Source of the DNA: an uncultured Lachnospiraceae bacterium
GTDB taxonomy: Bacteria; Bacillota; Clostridia; Lachnospirales; Lachnospiraceae
Assembly: GCA_902766845.1 (NCBI GenBank)
Contig: CACXFD010000194.1
Location: forward strand, 1-11,537
DNA length: 11,537 nt
Direction: 5' to 3'
In this document: piece after piece, positions 1 through 7,454 of the stretch
Layout: each line of letters begins with the position of its first letter
How positions within the stretch are numbered: the stretch's first letter is position 1
Program-made: the position numbers and the translations under genes
Notes under the pieces: generated by a model
What the model was told of the DNA's origin: nothing
Seen by the model: only the letters and a program-made list of their open reading frames with translations
Database searches by the model: none

Positions 1-449
1 CGGCCGCAGTCCGGGCATTTGCTGTCGACCAGCTGGCTCTCCGTCCAGAAAGATTCACAGTGCGTGCAGTACCAGCCCTCATAGGCTCCCTTGTAGATAT
101 CGCCCTGCTCATAGAGCTTCCTGAAGATCTTCTGGACTTCCCTTTCATGATAATCATCCGTGGTGCGGATGAACTTGTCATAGGACGTGTTCATCAGGTC
201 CCAGATGCGCTGGATCTCCGCGGAGGTCTTATCCACGTATTCCTTGGGCGACATGCCGGCCGCGGTGGCTTTTTCTTCGATCTTCTGACCGTGCTCGTCC
301 GTTCCGGTCTGGAAGAAGACGTCATAGCCCTGCAGGCGCTTATAGCGCGCGATGGCGTCCGCCAGCACGATCTCATACGTGTTGCCGATGTGCGGCTTGG
401 CCGACGCGTATGCGATGGCCGTGGTCAGATAATAAGGCTTTTTTTCCAT
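1..449 (-). CDS. metG: Methionyl-tRNA synthetase, N-terminal part (runs off left edge)
   Basis: Class I aminoacyl-tRNA synthetase that charges tRNA-Met in the cytoplasm. The 149 visible codons read MEKKPYYLTTAIAYASAKPH and onward. The HIGH-type ATP-binding signature is HIGN at residues 20-23. The conserved TGTDEHGQKI block is at 48-57. A zinc-knuckle half follows, with CTHC at 128-131 and CPDC at 145-148, spaced as in the Clostridia/Bacillus MetRS connective domain. The frame is open to base 1, so the rest (Rossmann half, KMSKS loop, anticodon-binding domain) lies outside the window. The ATG (complement 447-449) is preceded by AAAGGAG, seven bases upstream, which supports this start. It is transcribed away from the alaX unit. 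No long T-box-like leader fits if the weak promoter at 503-531 is used. Identification is firm; only the 3' part is missing. Confidence 0.96.
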   Translation of the reverse strand, partial: MEKKPYYLTTAIAYASAKPHIGNTYEIVLADAIARYKRLQGYDVFFQTGTDEHGQKIEEKATAAGMSPKEYVDKTSAEIQRIWDLMNTSYDKFIRTTDDYHEREVQKIFRKLYEQGDIYKGAYEGWYCTHCESFWTESQLVDSKCPDCG

Positions 450-502
450 GGTTGATGCTCCTTTGCAGCCCGCGCGGATGGGCGAGGGCATATTCGGCTA
501 TT

Positions 503-531
503 ATCTTACCCGAATCCGCCGGAAAACGCAA
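503..531 (-). promoter_or_regulatory. Possible weak metG promoter
   Basis: On the minus strand TTGCGT (complement 526-531) lies 17 bases before TAAGAT (complement 503-508). The overlapping hexamer GATAAT (complement 500-505) is an alternative -10. The match is partial: three of six at -35 and four of six at -10. It would give a leader of roughly 45-50 nt before the metG ATG. This is a tentative call from position and partial consensus only. Confidence 0.25.
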
Positions 532-578
532 GGGAAAGGCGAAGAAAGAGAACGGAAGAAGCGAGTGAGTCCGCCGGA

Positions 579-607
579 TTGGCTTTTCGTCCAAAATCGG
601 GTATAAT
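579..607 (+). promoter_or_regulatory. Sigma-A-type promoter for the alaX unit
   Basis: TTGGCT (579-584), a 17-base spacer, then a perfect TATAAT (602-607). Transcription would start near 613-615, about 50 nt before the preferred alaX start at 664. The region 450-663 otherwise holds only the divergent metG start and its ribosome binding site; no other gene is seen there. Confidence 0.8.
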
Positions 608-663
608 CAGACGAAAGAGACACCGGTTGGATGAAAAAACAATCCCATGGAGAGAGTTTCATC

Positions 664-1872
664 ATGACGATCAAATTATATGATACCGACCCGTATCAGA
701 CGTCGTTTACAGCGCACGTTCTGGACGTGCGGGAGGGCAAGAGGGGCCTCGAAGTGCGGCTGGACCGGACCGCGTTCTATCCCGAGGGCGGCGGCCAGCC
801 GTGGGACACCGGGACGCTGGAGGGCGGCGCGGCCGCGGGAGAGGCTGCGCCCGGCGCCGTCTGGACCGTGACCGAGGTCCATGAACGGGACGGCGAGATC
901 TGGCACAGCCTGGCCCCGGCGCCGCAGGCGCCGGTCCCGGGCATGACCGTGACCGGCCGGATCGACTGGGCGCGGCGCTTTGACCACATGCAGCAGCATT
1001 CGGGCGAGCACATCGTCAGCGGGCTGATCTGCGCGCGCTTTGGCTGCGACAACGTGGGCTTTCATCTGGGCCGCGAGGTGGTGGAGATCGACTTCAACGC
1101 CCAGATCACGCCCGAGCAGCTCCGGGAGATCCAGGACGCGGCCAACCGGTATATCTGGGAGGACCACGCGCTCGAGGTGCTGCACCCGTCGGCGGAGGAG
1201 CTTGCGCGGCTGGAGTACCGCAGCAAAAAGGAACTGACCGGGGACGTGCGCATCACGCGCTGGCCCGGCGCGGACACCTGCGCCTGCTGCGGCACACACG
1301 TGCGGCGGTCGGGCGAGATCGGCCTCGTGTGGCTGCTGTCCGTGATGAAGAACAAGGGAGGCGTGCGCATCGAGATGCTGGCCGGCGGGCGCGCATTCGC
1401 GTACGCGCAGCGCCTCAAGGAGCAGAACGATACGGTCATGCACCGGCTGTCCGCCAAGCCGCTGGAGACCGGCGCGGCCGTGGAGCGGCTCTGGGCCGAA
1501 GCCGAGGCCCTGAAGGCGGAGAAGATCCGCGCGCAGCAGCAGCGCGTGCGGGAACTGCTGGAGGCCTGCGCGGGCGGGGGAGACGTGCTCCTTCTGGAGC
1601 CGGAGCTCTCCGCGGACAGCGCGCGCCATCTGGCCGACGGCCTCGCGAAGACCTGCACCGGGACCTGCGCGGTCTTCTTCGGAAAGACTGATGATCCAGA
1701 CGGTGAGGTCTGGCGCTATATCATCGCGCGGGAGAACGGAGACCTGCGCGCGTTCGGAAAGGCCCTGAACGGGGCGCTGGACGGCCGCGGAGGCGGACGC
1801 GCGAACTTCCTGCAGGGATCGGTCCGCGCGGACGAGGCGGCCATCCGCGCGTTCTGGGAGGCGCAGGCATGA
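664..1872 (+). CDS. Alanyl-tRNA editing protein, AlaX type with C-terminal DHHA1 domain
   Basis: Stand-alone relative of the AlaRS editing and C-terminal domains. The family hydrolyses Ser-tRNA(Ala) or Gly-tRNA(Ala) in the cytoplasm. The 402-residue product has the N-terminal strand motif YPEGGGQPWDTG (39-50). The zinc-binding pair is HSGEH (His112, His116) and CCGTH (Cys208, His212), which together form the HxxxH...CxxxH editing site. A helical linker of about residues 260-310 follows. The DHHA1 signature GRGGGRANFLQG is at 374-385. An in-frame ATG at 631 exists, but GGAGAG (649-654) stands nine bases before the ATG at 664 and homologues begin at this point, so 664 is preferred. The stop overlaps the next start (ATGA, 1869-1872), implying translational coupling. 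Substrate (Ser versus Gly) cannot be read from sequence alone. Confidence 0.9.
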   Translation: MTIKLYDTDPYQTSFTAHVLDVREGKRGLEVRLDRTAFYPEGGGQPWDTGTLEGGAAAGEAAPGAVWTVTEVHERDGEIWHSLAPAPQAPVPGMTVTGRIDWARRFDHMQQHSGEHIVSGLICARFGCDNVGFHLGREVVEIDFNAQITPEQLREIQDAANRYIWEDHALEVLHPSAEELARLEYRSKKELTGDVRITRWPGADTCACCGTHVRRSGEIGLVWLLSVMKNKGGVRIEMLAGGRAFAYAQRLKEQNDTVMHRLSAKPLETGAAVERLWAEAEALKAEKIRAQQQRVRELLEACAGGGDVLLLEPELSADSARHLADGLAKTCTGTCAVFFGKTDDPDGEVWRYIIARENGDLRAFGKALNGALDGRGGGRANFLQGSVRADEAAIRAFWEAQA

Positions 1873-3371
1873 GATCCGAGACCTTTGACTTCCCCCGCGC
1901 GGGCGGGGAGATCCAGCGCATCCAGTGCGTGCAGTGGGACAGCTGGGAAGACCTTGACTTTGTGCGTCCGGAGCCGGAGCCGCGCGGGTTTGAAGAACTG
2001 TGCGGCCTGTACCGGAACCACTTCGTGAAGCCGTATCCGTGGATCTTCGGGCAGATGATCCTGTTTCAGCTGCCGCCCCGGGCGCGCCGGCAGGGCGATT
2101 ATACGTCCAAGGCGCTGGGACGTTTCTGCGACTCGCTGGCCGGCTGCGCGCAGATCCTGCGCACCGGCGTGACCGTGAAGGGCGGCCAGCCGGTGTTCCA
2201 CAACAGCCGTGCCAAAGACCTGTACCTGCGGCTCGCGCAGGACGGGTGCCTGCAGCTGGTCTGCGGGAAGGCGCCGTACACCAAAGTGATCCCGTTCGGC
2301 GGCCTGCCCGGCAAGCTTTCAGGATGCGCGGCAGGAGAGGCAGGCACACAGGCCGCGGAGCCCGGGACGTCGGCATGCGCGGCAGGAGAGGCCGCGCCGG
2401 AGCTCGTGTCAAGCGCCGGGTTCTTTCTGATGGACTGCTTTGACATCGCCACGCCGTACGATGCGGTGGGCACGCCGTTTGGTCTGGCCGTGCAAAACGG
2501 ACAGGTGCTGCGGCCCCCGCTCTTCGGGCGCGAGGCGCTGATCGTGAGGCGGACGGAAGCAGACAGGATCCGGCCGGCCGGCAAGGAAGACGGGGTGCCG
2601 GAAGCGGACCATGCCGCGCAGCTGCGGTGGTCCGTCACCGTGGAGACGCCGGCTCTGGAAGATCTGGAGATCGAGACCTGCGGCCGGACCTTTGTGCCGG
2701 GCGTGAACGCCCGGATCTTCAGCCGCCCCGCGTACGCGAAGACGCCGCGCGGGAGCGGGACCGATATCGTGATCATCGGCACGCAGGTCAAGGCCGTGCG
2801 CCGGGCCGGCGGGACCATGGTCCCGGCCTCGGGCTTCGTGCTGCGCACGGAGGAGGAGCGTGGCGCCGCGGCGGACGCCATCCTCCCCGGCGCCGCGGTG
2901 ACCTATCACGGGATGGAGGACGTGGTCTTCGGGATCCAGTGCGGAAACAGCACGGTGCGCGGCGGAGAGCCGGTCATGGAGTTTACATCGCCGTTCTATC
3001 ACATCCGCAGACCGTGGGAGACGCCGTTCCCGCCGTGTCTGTATCCGACCGATCATCAGAAGGCGCGCGCCGCGCGCGTTGCGCTGGGCGCGGACGAGCA
3101 GGGCCGGCCCATGCTCCTTTGGGCGGAGGGCGCCGCCAAGCCCGGGCACGAGCCGGGGCAGGACAGCTGCGGCGCGTCGCTCTCGGAGCTTGCGCTGCTG
3201 TGCGCGGAGCTGGGCATGGAAAACGGCGTGAACCTGGACGGGGGCGGCTCCGCGCAAATCCTGCTGCACGGAGAGAGGAGCCTGTCCATGACGGTCCGCA
3301 CCGGCCCGGAGAAGACGCCCGTGGAGCGGGCCGTACCGGAAGGGCTTGCGGTCAGAGAAGCCGGGAAGTAA
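1869..3371 (+). CDS. Phosphodiester glycosidase (NAGPA-domain) family protein, apparently cytosolic
   Basis: A 500-residue protein whose C-terminal part carries the family hallmark NLDGGGSAQ (455-463), preceded by a helix ELALLCAELGMENGV. This matches the phosphodiester glycosidase domain of N-acetylglucosamine-1-phosphodiester alpha-N-acetylglucosaminidase (DUF2233-type). Many bacterial members are exported, but this one starts MRSETFDFPRAGGEIQRIQC with no signal peptide or membrane segment. The first ~150 residues (with WDSWEDLDFVRP and YRNHFVKPYPWIFGQM) match no domain I recognise. An Ala/Gly/Glu-rich linker at about 150-182 contains an in-frame repeat of a CAAGEA segment. The start overlaps the alaX stop (ATGA) and has GGGAGG at 1856-1861. 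The domain assignment is good; substrate and physiological role are unknown. Confidence 0.8.
   Translation: MRSETFDFPRAGGEIQRIQCVQWDSWEDLDFVRPEPEPRGFEELCGLYRNHFVKPYPWIFGQMILFQLPPRARRQGDYTSKALGRFCDSLAGCAQILRTGVTVKGGQPVFHNSRAKDLYLRLAQDGCLQLVCGKAPYTKVIPFGGLPGKLSGCAAGEAGTQAAEPGTSACAAGEAAPELVSSAGFFLMDCFDIATPYDAVGTPFGLAVQNGQVLRPPLFGREALIVRRTEADRIRPAGKEDGVPEADHAAQLRWSVTVETPALEDLEIETCGRTFVPGVNARIFSRPAYAKTPRGSGTDIVIIGTQVKAVRRAGGTMVPASGFVLRTEEERGAAADAILPGAAVTYHGMEDVVFGIQCGNSTVRGGEPVMEFTSPFYHIRRPWETPFPPCLYPTDHQKARAARVALGADEQGRPMLLWAEGAAKPGHEPGQDSCGASLSELALLCAELGMENGVNLDGGGSAQILLHGERSLSMTVRTGPEKTPVERAVPEGLAVREAGK
2324..2392 (+). repeat. Two 18-bp direct repeats inside the NAGPA-domain gene
   Basis: ATGCGCGGCAGGAGAGGC occurs at 2324-2341 and identically at 2375-2392. 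The offset is 51 bases, exactly 17 codons, so both copies encode the same CAAGEA peptide. It lies in the low-complexity linker between the N-terminal region and the glycosidase domain, where length variation would be tolerated. Confidence 0.9.
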
Positions 3372-3388
3372 AGAAGCCGGAAAGTAAA
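3357..3388 (+). repeat. 16-bp tandem duplication spanning the stop codon
   Basis: GAAGCCGGGAAGTAAA (3357-3372) is followed directly by GAAGCCGGAAAGTAAA (3373-3388), one mismatch, and then by a partial third copy GAAGC (3389-3393). The first unit contains the TAA stop of the NAGPA-domain gene (3369-3371). The second therefore sits in the 3' untranslated region with a second in-frame-looking stop. Confidence 0.85.
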
Positions 3389-3419
3389 GAAGCATAACGT
3401 ATCCGATAAAGCGAGAAAA

Positions 3420-3446
3420 GGCCGCGGCAGCTGTGCCGCCGCGGCC
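3420..3446 (+). other. GC-rich hairpin directly before a ribosome binding site
   Basis: GGCCGCGGC (3420-3428) and GCCGCGGCC (3438-3446) form a nine-base all-GC stem with a nine-base loop. There is no T-run after it on the plus strand; instead the Shine-Dalgarno GGAGAG of the next gene starts at 3447. The bases before it, read on the minus strand, give only a short T-rich stretch (CTTTTC), and no minus-strand gene needs ending here. It may weakly separate the upstream two-gene unit from the next gene, or affect translation or mRNA stability. Confidence 0.5.
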
Positions 3447-3458
3447 GGAGAGACCCAT

Positions 3459-4682
3459 ATGATCCAAACAGAACAGATTGACACGTTTACCGAAGAACTA
3501 CATGAATGGTCCCTGGACGGGAAAGAGCCGGCGTGCGCCTCGCGCGACCTGCGGTACCTGCTGGACCTGCAGGAGAAGCGGCTGGCCCGGGAGGGCATCC
3601 GCCGCGAAGAGTCGTATCCGCATGTCCGGGAGGAGATCCGCGGCTGCGCGGACCGGAGCGGGAACGGCTATACGTCCCGGATCCTCTACCGCGAAGCCAC
3701 GCAGCAGATCACGTACCGGCAGGGCGATCAGACGCTCAAACAGATCCGCCGGCCGGTCACGTTGTACGCGGCCGTGGTGGATCACGAGGGGCACGAGGAC
3801 CGGACCTTCCGCTGCCCGAACTGCGGCCACGAGCTGACCGCGCGGCAGGCCCGGGACGGCTGCCCGCACTGCGGCACGTTCTTTGAGACCGACGAGGTCT
3901 ACCCGTGCGTGGCATCGTACTACACGGTCCCCGGCATCGTGGAGCGGGCCGGGCTCATGGACCGGCTCAAAAAGGAGATGCGGATCGCCGGGGGTGCCTG
4001 CGGCGCCGTGCTGGCCGTGATCAGCTTCCTGTCCTGGCATGACATGGACCTGGTCTTCCGGATCCTCGGCGCGCTGCTGATGGGCGCGTTCTATGGCGCG
4101 GTCTTTGCCTTTATCTGGTACATGCTGCGGAGCCTCCTGCTGGCCGGCAGGCTCTTCCGGGAGGCCGGCCGGGCCATGCCGATGCTCAAGGCCGTGCGAA
4201 GCCGTAAAAAGATGACGACCTTCATGCAGCCGTACGATCCGGACTTTTCCTATGAAGCCTTTGAGGGCCGGGTCCTGTCCCTGCTGCGCAGCATCGCCCT
4301 GTCCGACGACCGCGGCACGCTCTCCGTCTGGGAGGGGAGCCGTGACCTGTCCGCTTTTGACAAGGTGGCGGACATGCAGTACCGCGGCGCTGTCTACATC
4401 CGGCGCTGCGAGCGGAGCGGGAACACGCTGCGCGTGGAAGGGACCGCGTTCCTGACGAACACCTACCTGGGCGGCCGCGTCCGCGAGAAGGACGAGACGA
4501 TCCGCTTTATCCTGGAAAAAGAGGCCTCCGGCCCGGCCGACCCCGGCTTCTCCATCCACCGCGTCTCCTGCCCGTCCTGCGGCGGCAGCTTTGACGCCAC
4601 GCACCGGCGGGACTGCCCGTACTGCGGGGCGGGGTACGAGCTCAGGAAGAAGGACTGGGTGGTCGTGGATATGCGGAAGTGA
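3459..4682 (+). CDS. Double zinc-ribbon membrane protein with TIM44-like segment, function unknown
   Basis: A 407-residue protein with a distinctive layout. Residues 1-110 are soluble and charged. The first zinc ribbon has Cys119, Cys122, Cys135 and Cys138. Two membrane segments at about 176-193 and 199-222 form a hairpin with the short loop HDMD. A basic stretch (about 245-253, RSRKK) precedes the segment starting YDPDFSYEAFEG (259-270). That segment resembles the start of TIM44-like domains, which in bacteria occur in membrane-associated proteins. A second zinc ribbon follows, with Cys371, Cys374, Cys386 and Cys389, close to the C-terminus. All eight cysteines are intact. GGAGAG at 3447-3452 supports the ATG at 3459. 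The topology suggests both ribbons face the cytoplasm. The biochemical role is not known to me; the TIM44 resemblance is from memory of the motif. Confidence 0.75.
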   Translation: MIQTEQIDTFTEELHEWSLDGKEPACASRDLRYLLDLQEKRLAREGIRREESYPHVREEIRGCADRSGNGYTSRILYREATQQITYRQGDQTLKQIRRPVTLYAAVVDHEGHEDRTFRCPNCGHELTARQARDGCPHCGTFFETDEVYPCVASYYTVPGIVERAGLMDRLKKEMRIAGGACGAVLAVISFLSWHDMDLVFRILGALLMGAFYGAVFAFIWYMLRSLLLAGRLFREAGRAMPMLKAVRSRKKMTTFMQPYDPDFSYEAFEGRVLSLLRSIALSDDRGTLSVWEGSRDLSAFDKVADMQYRGAVYIRRCERSGNTLRVEGTAFLTNTYLGGRVREKDETIRFILEKEASGPADPGFSIHRVSCPSCGGSFDATHRRDCPYCGAGYELRKKDWVVVDMRK

Positions 4683-4737
4683 GTGAGGGGCATGGCGCGG
4701 CGGTACGGCGCGTGGACGTGATACACATTGGGAAGAT

Positions 4738-4766
4738 TTGACGGCAACGCATAAAGAGATTAAAAT
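4738..4766 (+). promoter_or_regulatory. Near-consensus promoter for the DUF2075 helicase gene
   Basis: TTGACG (4738-4743), a 17-base spacer and TAAAAT (4761-4766): five of six matches in each box. Transcription would start near 4773, leaving a leader of about 68 nt. The intergenic stretch 4683-4840 is where base composition drops. Its first ~40 bases are still GC-rich and the rest AT-rich. No terminator with a T-run was found after the upstream gene. Confidence 0.75.
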
Positions 4767-4840
4767 GAAAAGCGAAAGGGAAAAGCTGTTTCTCTTCACG
4801 CGATGTTTTCTCGAGCTTCATGGGGAAAGAAGAAATCCGT

Positions 4841-6979
4841 ATGAAAAACAATCCGCGCTGCTTATATAACAACACCTTTGCAGGCTTTCTGGCAGACACT
4901 GAAATGTCTGTACTCGGGTCGTTATGCGATAACTATCACGGGGATGCCCGCACGACAACGCGGGAGGCCTGGAAAGGTGAAATCACCATCATGCGGGATG
5001 TGGTAGCCCGTATAGGGGTTCCGGACGGACGGATCCTTTTTGAATATGATATTCCGCGGCTGGGCAAACGGATCGATGTGGTGCTGCTACTTAAAGGGAT
5101 CATATTCTGCATTGAGTTTAAGGTTGGAGAAACCAGAATACTGGAAGCCGATGTCGACCAGGTTCTGGACTACGCCCTTGATCTTAAGAATTTTCATAAA
5201 TACAGCCGGGACAAGCTGATCGTTCCTGTGTTATTGGCGACGAATTATCCGGAGGCGTCTTCCGTTATTCAGATGTCGGTATATAACGACCGAATCGTAA
5301 ATCCGCTTGTAACCGGGAAAGAGCACTTTTTCGGATTGCTTATGGCTGTCCTGGAGCGCTTTCCCAACGAAGAACCGGTCGACGAGAACTGGATTATCAG
5401 TCCTTATGCTCCGACCCCGACGATTATTGAGGCGGCAAGATCGCTGTATGAAAATCATTCCGTAGAAGCGATTACAAGGCATGAAGCGGATGATGTGTAC
5501 ACGGACAGAACCATCGGGTATATTCTCCGGATTATTCAAAAAAGCAAAGAGGAACATCGGAAGAGCATATGCTTTGTAACCGGAGTGCCCGGAGCGGGAA
5601 AAACACTGGTCGGACTTGATGTCGCAATTAAACAAACCTATCAAGGCCATGATGAACCGGTTGAGGATGAAGGGGCTGTGTATTTGTCCGGCAACGGACC
5701 TCTTGTCGCGGTATTAACGGAGGCGCTTGCCCAGGATAATTATAAAAAAAGCCGGGAAAGAAATGAGTCAAAGAAGCTGACGGATTCAAGACGTGAAGTC
5801 AGCAAGTCTATTCAGATGATCCATCGCTATCGCGATAATATGCTGGCAAAAATCAAGAACCCCGTTGAGAACGGCGAGCTCGAAATCGACCCGGAAAAGG
5901 CCGTAAAAATGGAGAAGGCCGGGTTCGGAGAAGTCGAGCATGTCGCGATTTTCGATGAAGCCCAGAGGTCCTGGACGCATAAACGGTTGGCGGATTATCT
6001 CAAAAGAGGCGGAACGTATGGCAATAAGCTGAAAGTTCCGAATTTCCCCATGTCTGAAGCGGCGTTTCTGATTTGGTCCCTTGATCAGCGGGAAGACTGG
6101 GCAACGATTGTGTGTCTTGTCGGAGGAGGACAGGAAATCAATACGGGCGAAGCGGGTATCGCTGAGTGGATCGCCGCTTTGAATGACAGATTTCCTCATT
6201 GGGATGTCTATATTTCGCCCAAGTTAACGGACGCGGAGTACGCCGAAGGGAAAGTAAATGAGCTTTTGAAAGGCAGGACTAATGTGACGTATTCCGAGAG
6301 CCTTCATTTAGCGGTATCGCTGCGTTCCTACCGTGCGGAAAAACTGTCTGCCTTTGTACATGCATTATTGTCTTTTGACAGCGCGGCTTCCGCACTGTAT
6401 GAAGAGATTAAGGACCACTATCCGATTGTTCTGACAAGGGATATGTCACGGGCCAGACAGTGGCTGCACGAAAAGGTGCGTGGAACGGAACGCACAGGGG
6501 TCCTGGTGACAAAAGAAGCGGCGAGATTTAAACCGCTTGCAGTACAGATTCTGCCGTCCGGCGACGAAAAAGCGGTTCATTGGTTCCTTGAAGATAAAAC
6601 GGATATTCGGTCCTCGAATTATCTGGAAGATGCCGCTACGGAGATACAGGTACAGGGTCTGGAACTGGACTATACCTGTCTGCTGTGGGATGCGGATATG
6701 CGATACAAAGACGGACAGTGGCATTATTATACATTTAACGGAAACACGAGATGGAACGAACAGATAGGGGACACCGAGAGCAAGCGCGAGAAACTGAAGT
6801 ATATGTTGAACGCTTATCGGGTTCTGCTTACACGCGCCCGGGCAGGGATGGTGATTTGCGTTCCGGAAGGCAATCCGAATAAAACGGCCAGCGGCTTCTG
6901 GGAAGACAGCACCCGGCTGCCGGACTTCTATGACGGAACGTATCAGTATCTGAAGAGTATAGGCATAGAAGAATTATAA
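4841..6979 (+). CDS. DUF2075 helicase with N-terminal PD-(D/E)XK-like nuclease motif
   Basis: A 712-residue superfamily-1-like DNA/RNA helicase of the DUF2075 family (relatives of the Schlafen group-3 helicase domain). The N-terminal part has the pattern RID (Asp79) ... IEFK (Glu92, Lys94), the D...ExK core of restriction-endonuclease-like folds. The helicase motifs are Walker A GVPGAGKT (248-255), Walker B FDEAQR (371-376), motif III GGGQEIN (428-434), motif V with QVQGLELD (603-610) and motif VI LLTRARAG (662-669). All key residues are present. An ATG at 4820 would add seven residues but lacks a ribosome binding site; the ATG at 4841 has GGGGAAAGAAG upstream, a weak site, and fits the start of homologues better. 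Codon use is much less GC-biased than in the neighbours, suggesting horizontal gain. No methylase or partner gene is adjacent. Family calls are confident; a defence role is inference. Confidence 0.88.
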   Translation: MKNNPRCLYNNTFAGFLADTEMSVLGSLCDNYHGDARTTTREAWKGEITIMRDVVARIGVPDGRILFEYDIPRLGKRIDVVLLLKGIIFCIEFKVGETRILEADVDQVLDYALDLKNFHKYSRDKLIVPVLLATNYPEASSVIQMSVYNDRIVNPLVTGKEHFFGLLMAVLERFPNEEPVDENWIISPYAPTPTIIEAARSLYENHSVEAITRHEADDVYTDRTIGYILRIIQKSKEEHRKSICFVTGVPGAGKTLVGLDVAIKQTYQGHDEPVEDEGAVYLSGNGPLVAVLTEALAQDNYKKSRERNESKKLTDSRREVSKSIQMIHRYRDNMLAKIKNPVENGELEIDPEKAVKMEKAGFGEVEHVAIFDEAQRSWTHKRLADYLKRGGTYGNKLKVPNFPMSEAAFLIWSLDQREDWATIVCLVGGGQEINTGEAGIAEWIAALNDRFPHWDVYISPKLTDAEYAEGKVNELLKGRTNVTYSESLHLAVSLRSYRAEKLSAFVHALLSFDSAASALYEEIKDHYPIVLTRDMSRARQWLHEKVRGTERTGVLVTKEAARFKPLAVQILPSGDEKAVHWFLEDKTDIRSSNYLEDAATEIQVQGLELDYTCLLWDADMRYKDGQWHYYTFNGNTRWNEQIGDTESKREKLKYMLNAYRVLLTRARAGMVICVPEGNPNKTASGFWEDSTRLPDFYDGTYQYLKSIGIEEL

Positions 6980-6980
6980 T
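6951..6980 (+). promoter_or_regulatory. Possible promoter for the Nudix gene overlapping the helicase stop
   Basis: A perfect TATAAT (6975-6980) spans the TAA stop of the helicase gene. The best -35 at 18-base spacing is the poor TGAAGA (6951-6956). It would give a leader of about 45 nt before the Nudix start. Part of the match is forced by the coding sequence, so this could be chance. Confidence 0.3.
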
Positions 6981-7031
6981 GGAGAGACTGCGGGATTAGG
7001 ATTATCGGTCCGGGCCTGCAGGGGATATGAG

Positions 7032-7433
7032 ATGAAGAAGATAAGAGTCGCAGCGGCCGTCATCGTCTCCGCCGGCCGCATCTTCGCCACCCAGCGCGGC
7101 TACGGTGACTGGAAGGATTACTGGGAGTTCCCGGGCGGGAAGATCGAGCCCGGGGAGACGCCGCGGCAGGCCCTCGTGCGGGAGATCGAGGAGGAACTGG
7201 AGACAGAGATCACGGTCGGCCCGTTTCTGAAGACCGTTGAATATGACTATCCGAAGTTCCACCTGACCATGCACTGCTTCCTGTGTGAGGTGGCAAGCGG
7301 GCATCTGACGCTGACGGAGCACGAGGCGGCCCGGTGGCTGACCGGCGACACGGTGGACAGCGTCGGCTGGCTCCCCGCGGACCGGCTGGTCCTGCCGGAG
7401 GTAAAGCGCGCCATGCGGTGGGAAACGAAATAA
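7032..7433 (+). CDS. MutT-type Nudix hydrolase
   Basis: A 133-residue nucleoside triphosphate pyrophosphohydrolase of the MutT/8-oxo-dGTP diphosphatase group, expected to act in the cytoplasm on oxidised or unusual (d)NTPs. The Nudix box runs from Gly36 (Gly36-x5-Glu42-x7-Arg50-Glu51-Ile52-x-Glu54-Glu55). The metal-binding glutamates are intact, but the late glycine of the consensus is Glu57. The pattern YWEFPGGKIEPGET is typical of MutT, and LPADRLVLPEV near the C-terminus matches the usual family ending. Length is normal (about 130). AGGGGA at 7020-7025 supports the start. It lies 52 bases after the helicase and is followed by a strong hairpin. GC content returns to the local high value here, so it belongs to the host background rather than the island. 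Confidence 0.9.
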   Translation: MKKIRVAAAVIVSAGRIFATQRGYGDWKDYWEFPGGKIEPGETPRQALVREIEEELETEITVGPFLKTVEYDYPKFHLTMHCFLCEVASGHLTLTEHEAARWLTGDTVDSVGWLPADRLVLPEVKRAMRWETK

Positions 7434-7454
7434 AAGCTAACATAGTGAGCGCAG

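Noticed and set aside
60..455. Plus-strand open frame of 131 codons at the left edge
   Set aside because: It is antisense to metG, whose HIGN, TGTDEHG and zinc-knuckle motifs are clear.
450..600. T-box riboswitch upstream of metG
   Set aside because: No T-box core, specifier stem or terminator with a T-run could be seen on the minus strand, and the space up to a plausible promoter is only about 50 nt.
676..2412. Long minus-strand open frame (578 codons) opposite alaX and the NAGPA-domain gene
   Set aside because: Composition is Arg/Pro/Ala-rich with no recognisable motif. Long antisense frames are expected opposite GC-rich genes, and the plus strand has clear family signatures.
4683..4737. 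Terminator hairpin after the zinc-ribbon gene
   Set aside because: Only short GCGC complementarity around GGCGGTACGG and no T-run.
4683..7031. Insertion sequence or integrative element bringing in the helicase gene
   Set aside because: No transposase, integrase or tRNA, and no matching direct or inverted repeats were seen at the two ends of the low-GC stretch.
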